Assembly (NCBI GenBank): GCA_037349315.1
Contig: JBAIAC010000008.1
Location: forward strand, 120,774,001-120,838,000
Source: Chelydra serpentina
Lineage: Eukaryota; Chordata; Testudines; Chelydridae
Length of the DNA stretch: 64,000 bases
Reading direction: 5' to 3'
The notes beneath the pieces were generated by a model. The model had not been told where the DNA came from and searched no databases. It saw nothing but the letters and a program-made list of their open reading frames with translations. A program made the translations under genes and the position numbers. The stretch's first letter is position 1; each line of letters begins with the position of its first letter. Of the stretch, positions 55,342-64,000 are shown one piece after another.

Positions 55342-57029
55342 GTCCTATTCAGTGTCTACTCGGCGCTTCTTGGCTTGTCTCTTGTATTCATTAAATGGAG
55401 CATCTCTTGTCACTGTCCAGCAATAGTCTGCAAGCATTGATGGGCTCCATTTGCCCTGATAGCGTTTCTGTTGCAATGTCCCGGTGAAATCGCTCACCAT
55501 GCTCGTCGCTCACTGCTCCGCAGTTCGGTGGAAAAAAATCTAGATGAGAGTGCAAAAAATGTATCTTTAGTGACATGTTGCAACCAAGGCTTTTGTATGC
55601 CTTGAGGAGGTTTTCCACCAACAACCTGTAGTTGTCTGCCTTGTTGTTTCCCAGAAAATTTATTGCCACTAACTGGAAGGCTTTCCATGCCTTTTTTTCC
55701 TTGCCACGCAGTGCATGGTCAAATGCATCATCTCGAAGAAGTTCACGAATCTCAGGACCAACAAAGACACCTTCCTTTATCTTAGCTTCACTTAACCTTG
55801 GAAATTTTCCACGGAGGTACTTGAAAGTTGCTTGTGTTTTGTCAATGGCCTTGACAAAGTTCTTCATCAGACCCAGCTTGATGTGTAAGGGTGGTAACAA
55901 AATCTTCCTTGATTCAACAAGTGGTGGATGCTGAACACTTTTCCACCCCAGGCTCCAATGACCGTCGGAGTGGCCAATCTTTCTTGATGTAGTGGGAATC
56001 TCTTGCACGACTATCCCATTCGCAGAGAAAACAGCAGAACTTTGTGTATCCAGTCTGCAGACCAAGCAAGAGAGCAACAACCTTCAAATCGCCACAAAGC
56101 TGCCACTGATGTTGCTCATAGTTTATGCACCTCAAAAGTTGTTTCATGTTGTCATAGGTTTCCTTCATATGGACTGCATGACCAACTAGAATTGATGGCA
56201 AAACATTGCCATTATGCAGTAAAACAGGTTTAAGACTCGTCTTCGATGAATCAATGAACAGTCTCCACTCATCTGGATCGTGAACGATGTTGAGGGCTGC
56301 CATCACACCATCGATGTTGTTGCAGGCTACAAGATTACCTTCCATGAAGAAGAATGGGACAAGATCCTTTTGACGGTCACGGAACATGGAAACCCTACCA
56401 TCACCTGCCAGGAGATTCCACTGCTGTAGTCTGGAGCCCAAAAGCTCTGCCTTACTCTTGGGTAGTTCCAAATCCCTGACAAGGTCATTCAGTTCACCTT
56501 GTGTTATGAGGTGTGGTTCAGAGGAGGAGGATGGGAGAAAATGTGGGTCCTGTGACATTGGCGGTTCAGGACCAGAAGTTTCATCCTCTTCCTCGTCTGA
56601 CTCAAGTGAGAATGATCCTGGTGCATCAGGAACCGGCAGCCCTTCTCCGTGGGGTATTGGGCGTATAGCTGATGGAATGTTTGGATAATGCACAGTCCAC
56701 TTTTTCTTCTTTGACACACCTTTCCCAACTGGAGGCACCATGCAGAAGTAACAATTGCTGGTATGATCTGTTGGCTCTCTCCAAATCATTGGCACTGCAA
56801 AAGGCATAGATTTCCTTTTCCTGTTCAACCACTGGCGAAGATTTGTTGCACAAGTGGTGCAGCATATGTGTGGGGCCCACCTCTTGTCCTGATCTCCAAT
56901 TTTGCAGTCAAAATAAAGGTGATAGGCTTTCTTAACCATAGTGGTTATACTGCACTTTTGTAATGCAAAAGTCACTTCACCACAAACATAGCAGAAGTTA
57001 TCTGCACTGTTCACACAAGTACGAGGCAT
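55342..57029 (-). pseudogene. Transposon-type protein, intronless, two frameshifts, family not identified
   Basis: A reading frame of about 560 codons from ATG at 57029 to a stop near 55342. The first frame runs 371 codons (57029-55914), then a shift near 55945 leads to the frame ending 55391, and a second shift near 55455 is needed to keep the likely C-terminus (KRYQGKWSPSMLADYCW). N-terminal Cys pairs (CYVCGE about residue 13, ICCTTC about 55, CYFC about 93) suggest a zinc-binding region, followed by an acidic low-complexity stretch (ESDEEEDE). The middle has CCFLCEWDSRARDSHYIKKD, and the C-terminal part LPPLHIKLGLMKNFVKAIDK and DEHGERFHRDI. I recall similar multi-copy proteins in invertebrate and turtle genomes, which suggests a DNA-transposon transposase, but I cannot place the superfamily. 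The plus-strand ORFs are shadows. Confidence 0.6.
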
Positions 57030-57362
57030 CTCTGCTCACTTTGGCTAAACAGAAATGTGTCCCTTTGCAAAATCAAACACTGACAAATAAGAGCACGACA
57101 CTGTATGATTTCTAGAGCTGATATAGGGCAATTTGTTCAGCAGAGTGATGTAAGCTTCGTTATGATTGCATCATCCATGACTTCTAGGAATAACATGATG
57201 CAATTCATATAATGTATAACGCAATACCAGCTTCAGATTGCATCATTCATTGTTTTGCCTAAAAAGCAAGTACTATCCAACCCCAGTCATAGATTTATTC
57301 ATAGAGCCAGTCAAAGATGTATTTTAGTCATTTCTGGTTTAAATTGAGATGCCTTCCCTTTA
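57030..57362. other. Upstream flank of the transposon ORF
   Basis: AT-rich, with repeated ATTGCATCAT words (about 57157, 57237) and ATGATGCAATTC. No terminal repeat identified. Confidence 0.4.
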
Positions 57363-58121
57363 CAGTGAAACCCCGCTATAACGCGATAATTGGGGTCCAA
57401 AAAATTCCATCGCGATAAATGCGGGGTCGTGTTATAGGAGGGTTACAAAAAATTACCGTTTCAAGCCGGTCTCTTCTCCTCTCGCCAAAACGGAGAAGTT
57501 TCAAGCTGGTCAGTTCAAGCCGGTCTCTTCTCTTCTGGCCATAGTGGAGAAGTTTGACCAGCTTGAAACTGACCAGCTTGAAACTTCTCCGCTTTGGGGA
57601 GAAGAGAAGAGAGGGCTTGAAACTGACCAGCTTGAAACTTCTCCGCTTCCGCGAGAGAAGAGACCGCTTGAAACTGACCAGCTTGAAACTTCTCCGCTTT
57701 GGGGAGAAGAGACTGGCTTGAAACTCAAGCCAGTCACTTTCAAGCTGGTCAGTTTCAAGCCGTCTCTTCTCTCCTCCCCAAAGCAGAAGTTTCAAGCTGG
57801 TCAGTTTCAAGCTGATCAAACTTCTCTGCTTTGGGGAGAAGAGAAGAGAGGGCTTGAAACTGACCGGCTTGAAACTGACTAGCTTGAGTTTTAAGCCGGT
57901 CTCTTCCCTTCTTGCCAAAAGGGGAAGCGGAGGCAGGGGGGAAGGGGCGGGGGGGGGGAAGGAACAGGGGAGATGGGGAGGAGATGGAGCCAGGGTTGGC
58001 TCCAGGCGAGGAAGCACGCTCTGGATGCTTTTTTTTTGCTTGGGGCAGTGGGAGCCACCTTATGATCGCGTTATAGCCGAATTCGCGTTATGGCGGGGCG
58101 CGCTATAGGGGGGTTTCACTG
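57363..58121. mobile_element. pogo/Tigger-like non-autonomous element
   Basis: A 759-bp element. Left end CAGTGAAACCCCGCTATAAC; right end, reverse-complemented, CAGTGAAACCCCCCTATAGC. The CAGT...ACTG ends and the TA duplication (57361-57362 and 58122-58123) are typical of pogo/Tigger within Tc1/mariner. The interior is a minisatellite (about 57440-57915), and there is no transposase. Confidence 0.85.
57440..57915. repeat. Two-way minisatellite inside the pogo-like element
   Basis: Many copies of GCTTGAAACTGACCAGCTTG and AACTTCTCCGCTTTGGGGAG with GAAGAGA linkers, present both directly and inverted, so the array can fold on itself. The 213-aa minus-strand and 112-aa plus-strand ORFs here are low-complexity translations of the array (LKLVSFK, ETDQLE repeats). 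Confidence 0.8.
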
Positions 58122-58123
58122 TA

Positions 58124-61100
58124 TAGCTCACTTATCCTCCGCCATTCCCAAGTCAAGGGTCGTATATACTGACCCAATAGCATCTCTTGAAAACTAGAGC
58201 CAATCAACAATTTTAAGCATCATTTTCGTTCTCAGTGACCCAGAATTAGTAAAGTTTGACTACATTTATTTCAGAAGCATTTTGGCTGTAGAGCAGTTAT
58301 CAGACAATATGGATGTATCTCCTTTTCTTACAGAGATACACAGGAGGGGATAGCCAGACAAAAAATACAGATGTGAATGATATTGTGAAATGATTAAGTA
58401 ATCTTGGTTCTCAATCCTGCAAACATTACCAACTACAATGCTTTCTACGATGGATAATGCCATTAATGTTAATGAGAACTGGGGGTCTGCAAAGACTGAG
58501 GGTATGCTTCTGGCTGTGTGACTCTTATCTGTGTTTGGCTATAAATAAGTCCTTTGTCCATAAATCTATAGACATGGCTATTTTGTCTACCAAGGCCAAA
58601 ATATGGAAGATACAAAATGAGCACTAAGGTATAATTAGAAGCCTTTTAACATTGGAGTGATGAAAGCACAAGCTGTAGCATACACTATGCCCAACAGTGA
58701 ATATTTACAAGATCAGGTCTTTGGTTTGTTTTTCCTGAATGTATGAACTGAGCAATAAGTGGGAGAAATAGATTCAAGAATATGGAGAAATCTGGGTACC
58801 CTTATGAAACCATTCTCTCTCTCTCTCTCCTTCCCTCCCCTCTTTCTCTATATACTGTATTAACGAAGCCCTAAGATGCAGTGATAGACAAAGACCCAGA
58901 TATTTAAAAGTATGTAGGCATTGCAGCACTCAGCAGTGCAATGCCCGATTTAGAAAACGTAATCTCATTTTCCAAAGGGATTTAAGCATACAGGAGCCTA
59001 AATCCCATGGACTGTCAAGGGGATTTTGGCTCCTTAGTGCCTAGATCCTTTTGTAAAATGAGACTTAGGATTCTACATCAGTTAGGTATTGCAATGATGA
59101 GCCCAGCAGCACCTAAACAGCAGTGGGACAACGTGTCTTGTTGAGAGTCACAACTAATAGTACTTAACTGATATATAGACCGTTAAATAGGGGGGGGTTC
59201 AATTTCACTCACTAAGCATAGAAAAATGGATATGACTATTGGATATTACTGTTCAAGTTACGTATATTTTGATATTAAACTTGATTCATGACAAAATTAA
59301 AATTAAAACAAAAATGCTATGAGCAAAGCAAGGGTAATTCGCTTGTGCAGTGCAAATATTTTTGCTACTTTTTGTAAAATAAGCAAAATAGGATATATTG
59401 CATTGTTTTGTGATGACAATAAGCCTTTTTAATACTGCATTAAAACTTTTTTGTGAGGATTAAACATTTTTTATTTTGGTATAAAATACTGAAAAATAAA
59501 GATAATGGGAATTGATGTATTTTCTGTTTTAAACTGCACAGCAAAATATTTCTGTAATTATCTTAATCTATCTCTATCTATGAATATCTCTGCATGAGGA
59601 TATCCTGGTAATAATTTTGGAATTACTGTTGCTTCCTTTTTCATTTGTGGAAAAAAATTACAATCATTTTCTTAAATGGAATTGCTTCAGGGGACACTTT
59701 GGCATAGATGTGCATACACAAACCATCCCTTCTCTACTCTACAATTATACATCCAAACTAGACATCTACTTCTGCTTTAGGACTAGGTTCTTTTCTTACC
59801 TTTAAAATTTCAAAGGAGCTTTCCTAGAATGCCTGCAGATAGTGTCAATGAAAAAATCTTCCCTTATTTTAGGTTTCAGTTTGTGTCTTAGATGAAGACT
59901 GAGATGTGGTTTGTTAGTTTAAAACAGGAATAATTACGGCGCCATAAATTTCATGTTCTTTCTAGGGAGGTTGTGCCCATATCTCCAGACTAATATACTG
60001 AAATTTCAAAAGGAAGAAAGCACCTCTCAGCACAAATAAACTCAGAAATATGTATGGAAATTCATTCATCAATACCTGAAAAAACAGATTCTGGGAAGAG
60101 TGAAAATGCTACAAACTTATTTTTTACATTTTTCAACTTCATAGGATGAATTTTCTAAAATGATACTAATATAGGAGGTCCAAAAGCTGCATTTAGATAC
60201 CCAAATATACACTTAGGCACATACATGTCTGTTTTACATGCAAACGTGCAAATCTGAACATTCAAACATGCTATATAGGCACCTACATTTAAAACTTGGG
60301 CCCCATTTTTGAGAGCTTGCATCGAGTAGGAATATACAATGTATTCTTTGGTGCATAATTTTAATTTCCCACAAGCAACAATTCTTAAAGTATTCTTGGT
60401 AGGGAATTTTTATTCTTCATTAGGCCTTTTATTAACACACTGCTAGAGCTTTCTCTAACTGCACCCACTCTCTTTGTGATCATACTGTGTGTAATGACAG
60501 GTCTGCCCCAGGAGACTGTAGTTATACCATGGAGCACGGAGCAACAGATCAGCCAGCATGCATATAAATTTCAACCAGCTAGCTATACCAGTGTGAGAGA
60601 AAACATAAGAGAGTAGAAATTATCTGCACTGTTAAGCGGAACAACAGTATTGTTTGGTACTGTATGCTGCATGCATTCCAGCAATGTGAAAGGGATAGTA
60701 CATCCGTTTTACTTACACGTCAAATAACACAGTAAACCCGGCTTGTTACTGCTGTGCTGGACAGTCCAGCATAACCTTTTTCTTGTGGATTATTTATTGT
60801 GCACCTTGTCTTCCAAACAACTGGGCTTCTGATGATGATAGTTTCTCCCTGTTTTAACTATATACCCTGTAAATTCAAGTTAGAGATTTATTAAGGAGCC
60901 TGCTCAGGAAGCCAGAATGAGGAACCTGGAATTAACACCACAAGCTTATGCAAGACCCAGATAAGATCGCTAGCTACTGGTGGAAGAATGATCACATTTT
61001 TTAACTAGACATAGGACACAGCCACAAAGCTGAGATCTAGATTTTTAATTCAAACTTCCCCAAAGCTCAAGAGAGTGCTGTCAGGTCTGATATTCTGAGT

Positions 61101-62317
61101 CAGACCCATTTCTAGCGCCCTGCTCATGCCCAGATATTCATAGACAACTGGGAGATCCACAAATGGATCTCCCTGTTTGTAGAATTTAGTCTTCAGTGCT
61201 TATACAATCTGAGGTTTAAAAATGAACAGGCTCATTCAGGACAGATTAAAATAAATATACAAAATCTCACTGCATACCTTTTTTGGCCACCTGAGATTTT
61301 TTTTAAAAATGCCATTGCACTCACCTTACAAATTATATGGTACCAGTTTGTTTAATTTCACTTTAAAGCAAACAATCTAGTTACAAACTCCTTAAAACGA
61401 CAGCTTATACTTTAATTACTTCACCAACCAGATAACAGAAGTAGACTCAAATATAATTTTATAAATATACAAACATTGATCACTGCCTGATTTTATAAAA
61501 AAATTGTTAGGTGAATATGTGTCTCATAAAAGTATGGGACTACTAGAATAGATTAGAGCCAGATCATGGTGTTACCAACTCTCAGAATAATTATTTGTTT
61601 TAAATTCCCAGCTCCTGGAGTCATGTGAATAGAGGGCTTTCATTCTCAGCTGCCTTATCCCTCCATCTCCCCCAATCTCTATTCCTCATGGTTGTGGAGA
61701 AAAGTTTCAAAATGTGAATGCTAAAGGCTCAAAAACCAGATGGAAAATTAAAAAAACCCAACATTATTATTAACATCTTATGGTATTTAAACCAGTCTCA
61801 TGATTTTTGAATGAATGTTTGGGATTGGCAATACTCTGGCCTTAATCCTGTATTCTATTCCAGGTGCTGTCTTGAGCGTGGAACGTCAACTGTGCCAAAC
61901 TGTGTGATAATTTTGTGATACAGATTAATGTCTGCCATGGCAGGTTCAGACCTTGAAATCTATTTTCACTTTGGACCCAGATCTCTAAAAGTAGGAGTCT
62001 TGTGTACTAACCTAGAGCCTAATTTATTAATTTTTAAAATGAAAATTCAGTAAATCCTAAAGCAGTAGTAGCTCATTATGGCCACAATCCTGCAATGTGA
62101 TCAGCAATGTGATCTACATGCTCAGAGTGTTGGGCCTGCATGTGAAATCAATGGGGCTTCACACGGGTGTATTAGTTTGCCGGCACAGATCACAAAACAG
62201 GAGGATTGGGGCCTAGAAGTGCATCTGGATGAATGAATACATGTGTTTTACTGACTTTTTTTTATTATTAAAATGAGGGTCATGATGTGTAAATGGCCTA
62301 CCTACGTTTTTCTTTTT
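58124..62317. other. AT-rich stretch without recognised features
   Basis: No gene. A CT-rich tract near 58815-58850 and an imperfect TATC tract near 59565-59585 are the only simple repeats. Confidence 0.45.
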
Positions 62318-62364
62318 CTTGTTTGTGTTTTAGGGGCCTTCAGAGCCCCTAAAACACAAACAAG
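62318..62364. repeat. Perfect 20-bp hairpin
   Basis: CTTGTTTGTGTTTTAGGGGC at 62318-62337, 7-nt loop, exact reverse complement at 62345-62364. Confidence 0.9.
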
Positions 62365-64000
62365 CTGCTTTTTCTTCCTTTAAGAAGATGGAAATCATAC
62401 TCCTTGCTCAGGTAGGTTTGTATATGATCAGCAAAGAACGAGGCCAGCCAGAGCAACAACTACTGGCAGTGCCACAGCTACAGGCAATGCTTGACTCTGA
62501 TAGCTAGCAGAAGAGACATCATGTAGCGGACAAGACAGGAAAAAACGATTGGTGGATGAAGTGCATCTCATACAAAGCTGACAACAATGTGTGCACAGAG
62601 ACCAGGAAAAGACAGCTGCAGATGGTCACCATCACATGCACCTCCATACAAATGACACAACAGTGATCAACAGATAACTGGTTTTGCCACATCACATATC
62701 AGCTTGCTGTGTGCTAGTGCAATGCTGATTGCTTTCACTTCAAATTCTGTGCTTACTGACCATCACGGGGTCATCTGTATGCTAGTGTGAGCTGATCTCT
62801 ACTATCACATTCTGCATCTCCTCTCATGAGCCTTCACTGCCTCTGTTCATTCTTGCATGGCCCATTCTCTTTGACACCTCTCCATTGCCCAACTGGTCAT
62901 CAAAGATGCCTTCCTAACTCCAGCGGTTGCCTTCTTTGAGCCATATATGGTGCTGAGCAATTGAGCCCAAAGTATTTTAACAAACATTATGGAGTACAAC
63001 AGCCAGTTCTGAAATGTAGCTGTCACTATCCAATGCATGGCCCTGTTAGTGTATTAACACACATAATAGGGAAGGAACAAAATTATCTAACAAAATTTTT
63101 CCCGTTATTAAAAAAATCTAATTTTATTCTGATGATCTTTAAGCTTTTGTCTATTCAAGGAACACTGCCTCGTTTCTAACACTGACGCACATTTCTCACA
63201 TTGGTCAGATCAGCTGCTCAAACTGCCCTGGACAGAATGTTGTTCAGTTGGTTCCTTCTGCATATCTCCCATATTCTCCTCTCCTAATGGGCACAGTTGA
63301 GATCAGAAGGGCTGTGTATAGTGGTCTGGGGCTTCAATGGACAACACAAAGCCAGAGCTGCCATTATGGCAAAACATTTGAATCAATGCCTATGAAATCG
63401 ATCTCCTCCATGTAAACACACTCATTAAAGAGGCCCACAGATCCAGCAACTTTGGTGGTGTTATAATACCCAGAAATTAAAGATGCCATAAAGGTGGAAA
63501 ATCAATGCATCTACGAGCCTAGTATTTATAGGTCTTTAGGGCCGAAACCTTCTAGAGTTTGACACTGTACAGCTATATAGGAAGGATAGGAGACAACGGA
63601 TGTGGTTTAATCAAGAAGGCCTCATCTCTCCTTTCTTTAGCTCCTGCATAAAAGCTTGCAATTCAAATGCTGTACGTGTATTTTAGTAATTAACATATAC
63701 AATTATAAAAAATTTAGTTAAACTTATAGAAGGAACCACTCTTCTTAGGAAACATACAGTTATAACAGACAGTGCCAAAGTAACCCTGAACACTTTTAGC
63801 AAAATCTACTACACTTTTGTTGTAAGACCATCATCTTTCAGCAACTGATTTTAACCAGTTCCTAGCACGGTTTTTCTTTCTTTTTCTTCTCCAGCTGTCC
63901 CTAAACTTCATTTTGCTAATGTATGTTTTTCCCCCCTAAAAAAATCAGGTGGACCAAATGCATTCCTGCTTTTGTTACTAAGCTATTAGAAAGTTCCTAA
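62365..64000. other. Unassigned sequence
   Basis: No gene or identified repeat; the ORFs near 62847-63179 show no domain. Confidence 0.45.

Noticed and set aside
57376..58017. 213-aa minus-strand ORF and opposite 112-aa ORF
   Set aside because: Both are low-complexity translations (LKLVSFK, ETDQLE) of the minisatellite inside the pogo-like element.
1..64000. CRISPR array, operon or bacterial gene content
   Set aside because: No regularly spaced direct repeats, ribosome binding sites or gene-dense layout; all features are those of a vertebrate repeat landscape.

Overview
This window looks like non-coding vertebrate DNA from a sauropsid, most probably a turtle. The base composition is AT-rich with isolated CpG-rich islands, all of which sit inside transposons. 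The repeat mix points the same way: CR1 LINE 3' ends, a tRNA-derived SINE with a CR1-like tail (the Cry type of hidden-necked turtles), Penelope-like elements, a DIRS/Ngaro-type tyrosine-recombinase retroelement, PIF/Harbinger-like MITEs, hAT MITEs and large solo LTRs. I recognise no host protein-coding exon, tRNA, rRNA, CRISPR array or operon. Nearly every long ORF is a decayed transposon protein, an antisense shadow or low-complexity sequence. The window is probably intergenic or deep inside a large intron.

Layout. 1-15.7 kb is repeat-dense: an inverted repeat pair (0.5-1.1 kb), a Ngaro-like element with tyrosine recombinase plus SGNH-hydrolase remnants (2.45-4.4 kb), a CR1 end (5.0-5.3 kb), a hAT fragment (6.5-6.95 kb), a Penelope inverted pLTR pair (7.6-7.8 kb), a nearly complete but broken Penelope element with a MITE nested in its pLTR (9.0-11.5 kb), and decayed LINE/DIRS reverse transcriptases (12.8-14.3 kb). 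15.7-22.6 kb is mostly AT-rich unique sequence with one 158-bp hairpin (16.8 kb) and CORE-SINE/MIR-like copies. 22.6-29.8 kb holds two hAT elements, a Cry-type SINE, decayed repeats, a solo LTR (25.8-26.5 kb), a Ngaro 3' end, a Penelope pLTR and a second MITE. 30-34.7 kb is quiet. 34.7-39.1 kb has CR1, hAT and L2-like pieces. 41.1-43.9 kb has a large solo LTR with a SINE nested in it, then a hAT element with a G-rich minisatellite. 49.9-51.3 kb is a long CR1 fragment, 52.8-53.0 kb a second Penelope inverted pair, and 54.3-54.6 kb a third MITE. 55.3-57.0 kb carries a long, twice-frameshifted transposon-type ORF that I cannot assign to a family. 57.4-58.1 kb is a pogo/Tigger-like element filled with a two-way minisatellite. 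58.1-64 kb is AT-rich with one perfect 20-bp hairpin.

How the parts relate. The elements form datable nests: a MITE inside Penelope (3-bp TSD), a MITE inside a CORE-SINE (3-bp TSD), a SINE inside a solo LTR (5-bp TSD) and a solo LTR inside an older decayed repeat (5-bp TSD). The most notable signals are hammerhead-ribozyme-like motifs in the Penelope pLTR, inverted pLTR pairs in two Penelope families, the recombinase plus SGNH-hydrolase element, and the unassigned ORF at 55.3-57.0 kb.
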